Below are positions 35,182-48,042 of a stretch of DNA of 64,000 nucleotides, piece by piece. A program made the translations under genes and the position numbers. The number at the start of each line of letters is the position of its first letter. Positions within the stretch are counted from its first letter, which is position 1. The DNA lies in assembly GCF_051020975.1 (NCBI RefSeq), contig NW_027478161.1:9936001-10000000 (forward strand), written 5' to 3'. The notes beneath the pieces are model-generated. The model had not been told where the DNA came from, did no database searches, and was given only the letters and a program-made list of their open reading frames with translations. This stretch comes from Osmia lignaria lignaria (taxonomy: Eukaryota; Arthropoda; Insecta; Hymenoptera; Megachilidae).

Positions 35182-37107
35182 TTGCAGATTTATCTCAAGG
35201 GAAGGGGCCTGACGGACATATTTCGAGATATTTCTTCTTCTTGTTGTTCTTCTTCTGCACAGCTAAGCTGGAAGTGGCATTTGCAGGTCGCAATAGTGCA
35301 GAGTTATCTCAAGGAAAGGGGCCACGGTGTTTCTGTATCTCTATTATGTTGGTGCGGCTTCGGAACTTTGAAATATCTCGATATATCTCGAAAACTACGC
35401 TTCTGATCAAAAAATATCAGAGAACGTAAATTGTAGGAAACATAATTCTCTACAAAAAAGGTCTCTTAACATTTTGCCATAGCTCGCTTGGTTTCCGAGA
35501 TATTTGCAGATTTATCTCAAGGGAAGGGGCCTGACGGACATATTTCGAGATATTTCTTCTTCTTGTTGTTCTTCTTCTGCACAGCTAAGCTGGAAGTGGC
35601 ATTTGCAGCTCGCAATAGTGCAGAGTTATCTCAAAGAAAGGGGCCACGGTGTTTCTATACCTCTATTATGTTGGTGCAGCTTCGGAGCTTTTAAATATCT
35701 TGATATATCTCGAGAACTACGCATCTGATCAAAAAATATCATAGAACGTAAATTGTAGGAAACATAATTCTCTACAAAAAAGGTCTCTTAACATTTTGCC
35801 ATAGCTCGCTTCGTTTCCGAGATATTTGCAGATTTATCTCAAGGGAAGGGGCCTAACGGACATATTTCGAGATACTTCTTCTTATTGTTCTTCTTCTGCC
35901 CAGCTAAGCTGGAAGTGGCATTTGCAGCTCGCAATAGGGCAGAGTTATCTCAAAGAAAGGAGCCACGGTGTTTCTGTATCTCTATTATGTTGGTGCGGCT
36001 TCGGAACTTTTAAATATCTTGATATATCTCGAGAACTACGCTTCTGATCAAAAAATATCAGAGAACGTAAATTGTAGGAAACATAATTCTCTACAAAAAA
36101 GGTCTCTTAACATTTTGCCATAGCTCGCTTCGTTTGCGAGATATTTGCAGATTTATCTCAAGGGAAGGGGCCTGACGGACATATTTCGAGATATTTCTTC
36201 TTCTTGTTGTTCTTCTTCTGCACAGCTAAGCTGGAAGTGGCATTTGCAGGTCGCAATAGTGCAGAGTTATCTCAAGGAAAGGGGCCACGGTGTTTCTGTA
36301 TCTCTATTATGTTGGTGCGGCTTCGGAACTTTGAAATATCTCGATATATCTCGAAAACTACGCTTCTGATCAAAAAATATCAGAGAACGTAAATTGTAGG
36401 AAACATAATTCTCTACAAAAAAGGTCTCTTAACATTTTGCCATAGCTCGCTTGGTTTCCGAGATATTTGCAGATTTATCTCAAGGGAAGGGGCCTGACGG
36501 ACATATTTCGAGATATTTCTTCTTCTTGTTGTTCTTCTTCTGCACAGCTATGCTGGAAGTGGCATTTGCAGCTCGCAATAGTGCAGAGTTATCTCAAAGA
36601 AAGGGGCCACGGTGTTTCTATACCTCTATTATGTTGGTGCAGCTTCGGAGCTTTTAAATATCTTGATATATCTCGAGAACTACGCATCTGATCAAAAAAT
36701 ATCATAGAACATAAATTGTAGGAAACATAATTCTCTACAAAAAAGGTCTCTTAACATTTTGCCATAGCTCGCTTCGTTTCCGAGATATTTGCAGATTTAT
36801 CTCAAGGGAAGGGGCCTAACGGACATATTTCGAGATACTTCTTCTTATTGTTCTTCTTCTGCCCAGCTAAGCTGGAAGTGGCATTTGCAGCTCGCAATAG
36901 GGCAGAGTTATCTCAAAGAAAGGAGCCACGGTGTTTCTGTATCTCTATTATGTTGGTGCGGCTTCGGAACTTTTAAATATCTTGATATATCTCGAGAACT
37001 ACGCTTCTGATCAAAAAATATCAGAGAACGTAAATTGTAGGAAACATAATTCTCTACAAAAAAGGTCTCTTAACATTTTGCCATAGCTCGCTTGGTTTCC
37101 GAGATAT
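35182..37107. repeat. Nested three-unit duplication (2 x 963 bp)
   Basis: 35182-36144 and 36145-37107 hold the same three unit types, each 322+322+319 bp. The second copy has AGCTATGCTGG in its middle unit where the first has AGCTAAGCTGG. It is present in both 12-unit copies and in 41288-44501, so it predates HOR amplification. Confidence 0.85.
35826..36144. repeat. First 319-bp unit (pyrimidine-tract deletion)
   Basis: The CT-rich tract reads CTTCTTATTGTTCTTCTTC followed by TGCCCAG, three bases shorter than usual. The unit also has AATAGGGCAG and AAAGGAGCC. The type recurs at 36789, 39684, 40647, 42898 and 43861 and only inside the 12-unit HOR family. The deletion keeps the long frame open. 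Confidence 0.9.
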
Positions 37108-40100
37108 TTGCAGATTTATCTCAAGGGAAGGGGCCTGACGGACATATTTCGAGATATTTCTTCTTCTTGTTGTTCTTCTTCTGCACAGCTAAGCAGGAAG
37201 TGGCATTTCCAGCTCGCAATAGTGCAGAGTTATCTGAAAGAAAGGGGCCACGGTGTTTCTTTATCTCTATTATGTCGGTGCGGCTTCGGATCTTTTAAAT
37301 ATCTTGATATATCTCGAGAACTACGCATCTGATCAAATAATATCATAGAACATAAAAAGTAGGAAACTTAATTCTCTACAAATAAGGTCTCTTAACATTT
37401 TGCCATAGCTCGCTTCGTTTCTGAGATATTTGCAGATATATCTCAAGGGAAGGGGCCTGACGGACATATTTCGAGATATTTCTTCTTCTTGTTGGTCTTC
37501 TTCTGCACAGCTAAGCTGGAAGTGGCATTTGCAGCTCGCAATGGTGCAGAGTTATCTCAAAGAAAGGGGCCACGGTGTTTCTGTATCTCTATTATGTTGG
37601 TGCGGCTCCGGATCTTTTAAATATCTCGATATATCTCGAAAACTACGCTTCTGATCAAAAAATATCATAGAACCTAAATTGTGGGAAATATAATTCTCTA
37701 CAAAAAAGGTCTCTTAACATTTTGCCGTAGCTCGCTTCGTTTCCGAGATATTTGCAGATTTATGTCAAGGGAAGGGGCCTGACGGACATATTTCCAGATA
37801 TTTCTTCTTCTTGTTGTTCTTCTTCTGCACAGCTAAGCTGGAAGTGGCATTTGCAGCTCGCAAAAGTGCAGAGTTATCTCAAAGAAAGGGGCCACGGTGT
37901 TTCTGTATCTCTATTATGTTGGTGCGGCTTCGGAACTTTTAAATATCTTCATATATCTCGAGAACTACGCATCTGATCAAAAAATATCATAGAACATAAA
38001 AAGTAGGAAACTTAATTCTCTACAAAAAAGGTATCTTAACATTTTGCCATAGCTCGCTTCGTTTCCGAGATATTTGCAGATTTATCTCAAGGGAAGGGGC
38101 CTGACGGACATATTTCGAGATATTTCTTCTTCTTGTTGTTCTTCTTCTGCACAGCTAAGCTGGAAGTGGCATTTGCGGCTCGCACTAGTGCAGAGTTATC
38201 TCAAAGAAAGGGGCCACGGTGTTTCTGTATCTCTATTATGTTGGTGCGGCTTCGGAACTTTTAAATATCCTGATATATCTCGAGAACTACGCATCTGATC
38301 AAAAAATATCATAGAACATAAAAAGTAGGAAACCTAATTTTCTACAAAAAAGGTCTCTTAACATTTTGCCGTAGCTCGCTTCGTTTTCGAGATATTTGTA
38401 GATTTATCTCAAGGGAAGGGGCCTGACGGACATATTTCGAGATATTTCTTCTTCTTGTTGTTCTTCTTCTGCACAGCTAAGCTGGAAGTGGCATTTGCGG
38501 CTCGCACTAGTGCAGAGTTATCTCAAAGAAAGGGGCCACGGTGTTTCTGTATCTCTATTATGTTGGTGCGGCTTCGGAACTTTTAAATATCTTGATATAT
38601 CTCGAGAACTACGCATCTGATCAAAAAATATCATAGAACATAAAAAGTAGGAAACTTAACTCTCTACAAAAAAGGTCTCTTAACATTTTGCCATAGCTCG
38701 CTTCGTTTCCGAGATATTTGCAGATTTATCTCAAGGGAAGGGGCCTGACGGACATATTTCGAGATATTTCTTCTTCTTGTTGTTCTTCTTCTGCACAGCT
38801 AAGCTGGAAGTGGCATTTGCAGCTCGCAATAGTGCAGAGTTATCTCAAAGAAAGGGACCACGGTGTTTCTGTATCTCTATTATGTTGGTGCGGCTTCGGA
38901 ACTTTTAAATATCTTGATATATCTCGAGAACTACGCATCTGATCAAAAAATATCATAGAACATAAAAAGTAGGAAACCTAATTTTCTACAAAAAAGGTCT
39001 CTCAACATTTTGCCGTAGCTCGCTTCGTTTCCGAGATATTTGCAGATTTATCTCAAGGGAAGGGGCCTGACGGACATATTTCGAGATATTTCTTCTTCTT
39101 GTTGTTCTTCTTCTGCACAGCTAAGCTGGAAGTGGCATTTGCAGGTCGCAATAGTGCAGAGTTATCTCAAGGAAAGGGGCCACGGTGTTTCTGTATCTCT
39201 ATTATGTTGGTGCGGCTTCGGAACTTTGAAATATCTCGATATATCTCGAAAACTACGCTTCTGATCAAAAAATATCAGAGAACGTAAATTGTAGGAAACA
39301 TAATTCTCTACAAAAAAGGTCTCTTAACATTTTGCCATAGCTCGCTTGGTTTCCGAGATATTTGCAGATTTATCTCAAGGGAAGGGGCCTGACGGACATA
39401 TTTCGAGATATTTCTTCTTCTTGTTGTTCTTCTTCTGCACAGCTAAGCTGGAAGTGGCATTTGCAGCTCGCAATAGTGCAGAGTTATCTCAAAGAAAGGG
39501 GCCACGGTGTTTCTATACCTCTATTATGTTGGTGCAGCTTCGGAGCTTTTAAATATCTTGATATATCTCGAGAACTACGCATCTGATCAAAAAATATCAT
39601 AGAACGTAAATTGTAGGAAACATAATTCTCTACAAAAAAGGTCTCTTAACATTTTGCCATAGCTCGCTTCGTTTCCGAGATATTTGCAGATTTATCTCAA
39701 GGGAAGGGGCCTAACGGACATATTTCGAGATACTTCTTCTTATTGTTCTTCTTCTGCCCAGCTAAGCTGGAAGTGGCATTTGCAGCTCGCAATAGGGCAG
39801 AGTTATCTCAAAGAAAGGAGCCACGGTGTTTCTGTATCTCTATTATGTTGGTGCGGCTTCGGAACTTTTAAATATCTTGATATATCTCGAGAACTACGCT
39901 TCTGATCAAAAAATATCAGAGAACGTAAATTGTAGGAAACATAATTCTCTACAAAAAAGGTCTCTTAACATTTTGCCATAGCTCGCTTCGTTTGCGAGAT
40001 ATTTGCAGATTTATCTCAAGGGAAGGGGCCTGACGGACATATTTCGAGATATTTCTTCTTCTTGTTGTTCTTCTTCTGCACAGCTAAGCTGGAAGTGGCA

Positions 40101-40965
40101 TTTGCAGGTCGCAATAGTGCAGAGTTATCTCAAGGAAAGGGGCCACGTTGTTTCTGTATCTCTATTATGTTGGTGCGGCTTCGGAACTTTGAAATATCTC
40201 GATATATCTCGAAAACTACGCTTCTGATCAAAAAATATCAGAGAACGTAAATTGTAGGAAACATAATTCTCTACAAAAAAGGTCTCTTAACATTTTGCCA
40301 TAGCTCGCTTGGTTTCCGAGATATTTGCAGATTTATCTCAAGGGAAGGGGCCTGACGGACATATTTCGAGATATTTCTTCTTCTTGTTGTTCTTCTTCTG
40401 CACAGCTATGCTGGAAGTGGCATTTGCAGCTCGCAATAGTGCAGAGTTATCTCAAAGAAAGGGGCCACGGTGTTTCTATACCTCTATTATGTTGGTGCAG
40501 CTTCGGAGCTTTTAAATATCTTGATATATCTCGAGAACTACGCATCTGATCAAAAAATATCATAGAACATAAATTGTAGGAAACATAATTCTCTACAAAA
40601 AAGGTCTCTTAACATTTTGCCATAGCTCGCTTCGTTTCCGAGATATTTGCAGATTTATCTCAAGGGAAGGGGCCTAACGGACATATTTCGAGATACTTCT
40701 TCTTATTGTTCTTCTTCTGCCCAGCTAAGCTGGAAGTGGCATTTGCAGCTCGCAATAGGGCAGAGTTATCTCAAAGAAAGGAGCCACGGTGTTTCTGTAT
40801 CTCTATTATGTTGGTGCGGCTTCGGAACTTTTAAATATCTTGATATATCTCGAGAACTACGCTTCTGATCAAAAAATATCAGAGAACGTAAATTGTAGGA
40901 AACATAATTCTCTACAAAAAAGGTCTCTTAACATTTTGCCATAGCTCGCTTCGTTTCCGAGATAT
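37108..40965. repeat. 12-unit HOR, copy 2 (3858 bp)
   Basis: Repeats copy 1 unit for unit. Visible differences are the linker between the sixth and seventh units, which is normal here and replaced in copy 1 at 35057-35163, CACGTTG in the unit at 40003, and a GCTTGG start in the linker before 37108. Confidence 0.9.
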
Positions 40966-41287
40966 TTGCAGATTTATCTCAAGGGAAGGGGCCTGACGGA
41001 CATATTTCGAGATATTTCTTCTTCTTGTTGTTCTTCTTCTGCACAGCTAAGCTGGAAGTGGCATTTGCAGGTCGCAATAGTGCAGAGTTATCTCAAGGAA
41101 AGGGGCCGCGGTGTTTCTGTATCTCTATTATGTTGGTGCGGCTTCGGAACTTTTAAATATCTTGATATATCTCGAGAACTACGCATCTGATCAAAAAATA
41201 TCATAGAACATAAAAAGTAGGAAACTTAATTCTCTACAAAAAAGGTATCTTAACATTTTGCCATAGCTCGCTTCGTTTCCGAGATAT
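40966..41287. repeat. Junction unit that shortens the HOR from 12 to 10
   Basis: The left part is of the GCAGGTCGC type with the AGAGAACG linker. The right end has CTCGAGAAC and a linker with AAAAAAGGTATCTTAAC, which elsewhere follows the TTTATGTCAAG unit (33894, 37752). It therefore joins two non-adjacent HOR positions, deleting the units between. A GCCGCGG is private. The same junction without it recurs at 44180. Confidence 0.8.
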
Positions 41288-44200
41288 TTGCAGATTTATC
41301 TCAAGGGAAGGGGCCTGACGGACATATTTCGAGATATTTCTTCTTCTTGTTGTTCTTCTTCTGCACAGCTAAGCTGGAAGTGGCATTTGCGGCTCGCACT
41401 AGTGCAGAGTTATCTCAAAGAAAGGGGCCACGGTGTTTCTGTATCTCTATTATGTTGGTGCGGCTTCGGAACTTTTAAATATCCTGATATATCTCGAGAA
41501 CTACGCATCTGATCAAAAAATATCATAGAACATAAAAAGTAGGAAACCTAATTTTCTACAAAAAAGGTCTCTTAACATTTTGCCGTAGCTCGCTTCGTTT
41601 TCGAGATATTTGTAGATTTATCTCAAGGGAAGGGGCCTGACGGACATATTTCGAGATATTTCTTCTTCTTGTTGTTCTTCTTCTGCACAGCTAAGCTGGA
41701 AGTGGCATTTGCGGCTCGCACTAGTGCAGAGTTATCTCAAAGAAAGGGGCCACGGTGTTTCTGTATCTCTATTATGTTGGTGCGGCTTCGGAACTTTTAA
41801 ATATCTTGATATATCTCGAGAACTACGCATCTGATCAAAAAATATCATAGAACATAAAAAGTAGGAAACTTAACTCTCTACAAAAAAGGTCTCTTAACAT
41901 TTTGCCATAGCTCGCTTCGTTTCCGAGATATTTGCAGATTTATCTCAAGGGAAGGGGCCTGACGGACATATTTCGAGATATTTCTTCTTCTTGTTGTTCT
42001 TCTTCTGCACAGCTAAGCTGGAAGTGGCATTTGCAGCTCGCAATAGTGCAGAGTTATCTCAAAGAAAGGGACCACGGTGTTTCTGTATCTCTATTATGTT
42101 GGTGCGGCTTCGGAACTTTTAAATATCTTGATATATCTCGAGAACTACGCATCTGATCAAAAAATATCATAGAACATAAAAAGTAGGAAACCTAATTTTC
42201 TACAAAAAAGGTCTCTCAACATTTTGCCGTAGCTCGCTTCGTTTCCGAGATATTTGCAGATTTATCTCAAGGGAAGGGGCCTGACGGACATATTTCGAGA
42301 TATTTCTTCTTCTTGTTGTTCTTCTTCTGCACAGCTAAGCTGGAAGTGGCATTTGCAGGTCGCAATAGTGCAGAGTTATCTCAAGGAAAGGGGCCACGGT
42401 GTTTCTGTATCTCTATTATGTTGGTGCGGCTTCGGAACTTTGAAATATCTCGATATATCTCGAAAACTACGCTTCTGATCAAAAAATATCAGAGAACGTA
42501 AATTGTAGGAAACATAATTCTCTACAAAAAAGGTCTCTTAACATTTTGCCATAGCTCGCTTGGTTTCCGAGATATTTGCAGATTTATCTCAAGGGAAGGG
42601 GCCTGACGGACATATTTCGAGATATTTCTTCTTCTTGTTGTTCTTCTTCTGCACAGCTAAGCTGGAAGTGGCATTTGCAGCTCGCAATAGTGCAGAGTTA
42701 TCTCAAAGAAAGGGGCCACGGTGTTTCTATACCTCTATTATGTTGGTGCAGCTTCGGAGCTTTTAAATATCTTGATATATCTCGAGAACTACGCATCTGA
42801 TCAAAAAATATCATAGAACGTAAATTGTAGGAAACATAATTCTCTACAAAAAAGGTCTCTTAACATTTTGCCATAGCTCGCTTCGTTTCCGAGATATTTG
42901 CAGATTTATCTCAAGGGAAGGGGCCTAACGGACATATTTCGAGATACTTCTTCTTATTGTTCTTCTTCTGCCCAGCTAAGCTGGAAGTGGCATTTGCAGC
43001 TCGCAATAGGGCAGAGTTATCTCAAAGAAAGGAGCCACGGTGTTTCTGTATCTCTATTATGTTGGTGCGGCTTCGGAACTTTTAAATATCTTGATATATC
43101 TCGAGAACTACGCTTCTGATCAAAAAATATCAGAGAACGTAAATTGTAGGAAACATAATTCTCTACAAAAAAGGTCTCTTAACATTTTGCCATAGCTCGC
43201 TTCGTTTGCGAGATATTTGCAGATTTATCTCAAGGGAAGGGGCCTGACGGACATATTTCGAGATATTTCTTCTTCTTGTTGTTCTTCTTCTGCACAGCTA
43301 AGCTGGAAGTGGCATTTGCAGGTCGCAATAGTGCAGAGTTATCTCAAGGAAAGGGGCCACGTTGTTTCTGTATCTCTATTATGTTGGTGCGGCTTCGGAA
43401 CTTTGAAATATCTCGATATATCTCGAAAACTACGCTTCTGATCAAAAAATATCAGAGAACGTAAATTGTAGGAAACATAATTCTCTACAAAAAAGGTCTC
43501 TTAACATTTTGCCATAGCTCGCTTGGTTTCCGAGATATTTGCAGATTTATCTCAAGGGAAGGGGCCTGACGGACATATTTCGAGATATTTCTTCTTCTTG
43601 TTGTTCTTCTTCTGCACAGCTATGCTGGAAGTGGCATTTGCAGCTCGCAATAGTGCAGAGTTATCTCAAAGAAAGGGGCCACGGTGTTTCTATACCTCTA
43701 TTATGTTGGTGCAGCTTCGGAGCTTTTAAATATCTTGATATATCTCGAGAACTACGCATCTGATCAAAAAATATCATAGAACATAAATTGTAGGAAACAT
43801 AATTCTCTACAAAAAAGGTCTCTTAACATTTTGCCATAGCTCGCTTCGTTTCCGAGATATTTGCAGATTTATCTCAAGGGAAGGGGCCTAACGGACATAT
43901 TTCGAGATACTTCTTCTTATTGTTCTTCTTCTGCCCAGCTAAGCTGGAAGTGGCATTTGCAGCTCGCAATAGGGCAGAGTTATCTCAAAGAAAGGAGCCA
44001 CGGTGTTTCTGTATCTCTATTATGTTGGTGCGGCTTCGGAACTTTTAAATATCTTGATATATCTCGAGAACTACGCTTCTGATCAAAAAATATCAGAGAA
44101 CGTAAATTGTAGGAAACATAATTCTCTACAAAAAAGGTCTCTTAACATTTTGCCATAGCTCGCTTCGTTTCCGAGATATTTGCAGATTTATCTCAAGGGA

Positions 44201-44501
44201 AGGGGCCTGACGGACATATTTCGAGATATTTCTTCTTCTTGTTGTTCTTCTTCTGCACAGCTAAGCTGGAAGTGGCATTTGCAGGTCGCAATAGTGCAGA
44301 GTTATCTCAAGGAAAGGGGCCACGGTGTTTCTGTATCTCTATTATGTTGGTGCGGCTTCGGAACTTTTAAATATCTTGATATATCTCGAGAACTACGCAT
44401 CTGATCAAAAAATATCATAGAACATAAAAAGTAGGAAACTTAATTCTCTACAAAAAAGGTATCTTAACATTTTGCCATAGCTCGCTTCGTTTCCGAGATA
44501 T
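41288..44501. repeat. 10-unit derivative HOR copy (3214 bp)
   Basis: Repeats 38074-41287 at a spacing of 3214 bp, which is ten units minus two 3-bp deletions. It keeps the nested three-unit duplication and ends with the junction unit 44180. The CACGTTG mark of 40003 is repeated at 43217. Confidence 0.9.
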
Positions 44502-46111
44502 TTGCAGATTTATCTCAAGGGAAGGGGCCTGACGGACATATTTCGAGATATTTCTTCTTCTTGTTGTTCTTCTTCTGCACAGCTAAGCTGGAAGTGGCAT
44601 TTGCGGCTCGCACTAGTGCAGAGTTATCTCAAAGAAAGGGGCCACGGTGTTTCTGTATCTCTATTATGTTGGTGCGGCTTCGGAACTTTTAAATATCTTG
44701 ATATATCTCGAGAACTACGCATCTGATCAAAAAATATCATAGAACATAAATTGTAGGAAACATAATTGTCTACAAAAAAGGTCTCTTAACATTTTGCCAT
44801 AGCTCGCTTCGTTTCCGAGATATTTGCAGATATATCTCAAGGGAAGGGGCCTGACGGACATATTTCGAGATATTTCTTCTTCTTGTTGTTCTTCTTCTGC
44901 ACAGCTAAGCTGGAAGTGGCATTTGCGGCTCGCACTAGTGCAGAGTTATCTCAAAGAAAGGGGCCACGGTGTTTCTGTATCTCTATTATGTTGGTGCGGC
45001 TTCGGAACTTTTAAATATCTCGATATATCTCGATAACTACGCTTCTGATCAAAAAATATCATAGAACATAAATTGTAGCAAACATAATTCTCTACAAAAA
45101 AGGTCTCTTAACATTTTGCCATAGCTCGCTTCGTTTCCGAGATATTTGCAGATATATCTCAAGGGAAGGGGCCTGACGGACATATTTCGAGATATTTCTT
45201 CTTCTTGTTGTTCTTCTTCTGCACAGCTAAGCTGGAAGTGGCATTTGCGGCTCGCACTAGTGCAGAGTTATCTCAAAGAAAGGGGCCACGGTGTTTCTGT
45301 ATCTCTATTATGTTGGTGCGGCTTCGGAACTTTTAAATATCTTGATATATCTCGAGAACTACGCATCTGATCAAAAAATATCATAGAATATAAAAAGTAG
45401 GAAACTTAATTCTCTACAAAAAAGGTCTCTTAACATTTTGCCATAGCTCGCTTGGTTTCCGAGATATTTGCAGATATATCTCAAGGGAAGGGGCCTGACG
45501 GACATGTTTCGAGATATTTCTTCTTCTTGTTGTTCTTCTTCTGCACAGCTAAGCTGGAAGTGGCATTTGCGGCTCGCACTAGTGCAGAGTTATCTCAAAG
45601 AAAGGGGCCAAGGTGTTTCTGTATCTCTATTATGTTGGTGCGGCTTCGGAACTTTTAAATATCTTGATATATCTCGAGAACTACGCATCTGATCAAAAAA
45701 TATCATAGAACATAAAAAGTAGGAAACCTAATTCTCTACAAATAAGGTCTCTTAACATTTTGCCATAGCTCGCTTCGTTTCCGAGATATTTGCAGATTTA
45801 ACTCAAGGGAAGGGGCCTGACGGACATATTTCGAGATATTTCTTCTTCTTGTTGTTCTTCTTCTGCACAGCTAAGCTGGAAGTGGCATTTCCAGCTCGCA
45901 ATAGTGCAGAGTTATCTCAAAGAAAGGGGCCACGGTGTTTCTGTATTTCTATTATGTTGGTGCGGCTTCGGAACTTTTAAATATCTTGATATATCTCGAG
46001 AACTACGCATCTGATCAAAAAATATCATAGAACATAAAAAGTAGGAAACATAATTCTCTACAAAAAAGGTCTCTTAACATTTTGCCATAGCTCGCTTCGT
46101 TTCCGAGATAT

Positions 46112-46432
46112 TTGCAGATATATCTCAAGGGAAGGGGCCTGACGGACATATTTCGAGATATTTCTTCTTCTTGTTGTTCTTCTTCTGCACAGCTAAACTG
46201 GAAGTGGCATTTCCAGCTCGCAATAGTGCTGAGTTATCTCAAAGAAGGGGCCACGCTGTTTCTGTATCTCTATTATGTTGGTGCGGCTTCGGAACTTTTA
46301 AATATCTCGATATATCTCGATAACTACGCTTCTGATCAAAAAATATCATAGAACATAAATTGTAGGAAACATAATTCTCTACAAAAAAGGTCTCTTAACA
46401 TTTTGCCATAGCTCGCTTCGTTTCCGAGATAT
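46112..46432. repeat. 321-bp unit (single base deletion)
   Basis: Has CAAAGAAGGGGCC in place of CAAAGAAAGGGGCC, one A lost, which shifts the frame that is open in other units. It also carries AGTGCTGAG and CCACGCTG. Sister units (47399, 51907, 53517, 55127 and others) are full length, so this deletion is private and recent. Confidence 0.9.
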
Positions 46433-47720
46433 TTGCAGATTCAGCTCAAAGGAACGGGCCTGACGGACATATTTCGAGATATTTCTTCTTCTTGTTGTTC
46501 TTCTTCTGCACAGCTAAGCTGGAAGTGGCATTTGCGGCTCGCACTAGTGCAGAGTTATCTCAAAGAAAGGGGCCACGGTGTTTCTGTATCTCTATTATGT
46601 TGGTGCAGCTTCGGAACTTTTAAATATCTTGATATATCTCGAGAACTACGCATCTGATCAAAAAATATCATGGAACATAAAAAGTAGAAAACTTAATTCT
46701 CTACAAAAAAGGTCTCTTAACATTTTGCCATAGCTCGCTTCGTTTCCGAGATATTTGCAGATTCAGCTCAAAGGAACGGGCCTGACGGACATATTTCGAG
46801 ATATTTCTTCTTCTTGTTGTTCTTCTTCTGCACAGCTAAACTGGAAGTGGCATTTCCAGCTCGCAATAGTGCAGAGTTATCTCAAAGAAAGGGGCCACGG
46901 TGTTTCTGTATCTCTATTATGTTGGTGCGGCTTCGGAACTTTTAAATATCTTGATATATCTCGAGAACTACGCATCTGATCAAAAAATATCATAGAACAT
47001 AAAAAGTAGGAAACTTAATTCTCTACAAAAAAGGTCTCTTAACATTTTGCCATAGCTCGCTTCGTTTCCGAGATATTTGCAGATATATCTCAAGGGAAGG
47101 GGCCTGACGGACATATTTCGAGATATTTCTTCTTCTTGTTGTTCTTCTTCTGCACAGCTAAGCTGGAAGTGGCATTTCCAGCTCGCAATAGTGCAGAGTT
47201 ATCTCAAAGAAAGGGGCCACGGTGTTTCTGTATTTCTATTATGTTAGTGCGGCTTCGGAACTTTTAAATATCTTGATATATCTCGAGAACTACGCATCTG
47301 ATCAAAAAATATCATAGAACATAAAAAGTAGGAAACATAATTCTCTACAAAAAAGGTCTCTTAACATTTTGCCATAGCTCGCTTCGTTTCCGAGATATTT
47401 GCAGATATATCTCAACGGAAGGGGCCTGACGGACATATTTCGAGATATTTCTTCTTCTTGTTGTTCTTCTTCTGCACAGCTAAACTGGAAGTGGCATTTC
47501 CAGCTCGCAATAGTGCTGAGTTATCTCAAAGAAAGGGGCCACGCTGTTTCTGTATCTCTATTATGTTGGTGCGGCTTCGGAACTTTTAAATATCTCGATA
47601 TATCTCGATAACTACGCTTCTGATCAAAAAATATCATAGAACATAAATTGTAGGAAACATAATTGTCTACAAAAAAGGTCTCTTAACATTTTGCCATAGC
47701 TCGCTTCGTTTCCGAGATAT

Positions 47721-48042
47721 TTGCAGATATATCTCAAGGGAAGGGGCCTGACGGACATATTTCGAGATATTTCTTCTTCTTGTTGTTCTTCCTCTGCACA
47801 GCTAAGCTGGAAGTGGCATTTGCGGCTCGCACTAGTGCAGAGTTATCTCAAAGAAAGGAGCCACGGTGTTTCTGTATCTCTATTATGTTGGTGCGGCTTC
47901 GGAACTTTTAAATATCTTGATATATCTCGAGAACTACGCTTCTGATCAAAAAATATCAGAGAACGTAAATTGTAGGAAACATAATTCTCTACAAAAAAGG
48001 TCTCTTAACATTTTGCCATAGCTCGCTTCGTTTCCGAGATAT
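47721..48042. repeat. Chimeric unit at the 12-unit duplication joint
   Basis: The left part matches the unit at 44824 (linker AATTGTCTAC, GCACTAGTGC up to T at 47836). The right part matches the 319-bp-type neighbour at 43861 (AAAGGAGCC, A at 47859, then the AGAGAACG linker). The switch is confined to about 23 bp, 47836-47859. This is the joint of the 44180/48043 duplication. Confidence 0.85.

Larger units (their letters stand above)
33250..37107. repeat. 12-unit HOR, copy 1 (3858 bp)
   Basis: Twelve units, ten of 322 bp and two of 319 bp. Markers in order: AAGCAGGAAG with TTATGTCGG (33250); TTGTTGGTCTTC (33572); TTTATGTCAAG (33894); AAATATCCTGATAT (34216); ATTTGTAGATT (34538); AAAGGGACCACGG (34860); GCAGGTCGC with ACTTTGAAATATC (35182); TTTCTATACCTC (35504); the 319-bp type (35826); then the last three types repeated (36145, 36467, 36789). 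Confidence 0.9.
44180..48042. repeat. 12-unit duplication, copy 1 (3863 bp)
   Basis: The run 44180-46111 (six units) repeats at 48043-49974, a shift of 3863 bp (twelve units minus one base). Shared private markers are AATTGTCTAC, TTGTAGCAAAC, AGAATATAAAAAG, GGACATGTTTCG, CCAAGGTG and ATTTAACTC. The missing base is in the 321-bp unit at 46112. Confidence 0.85.
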
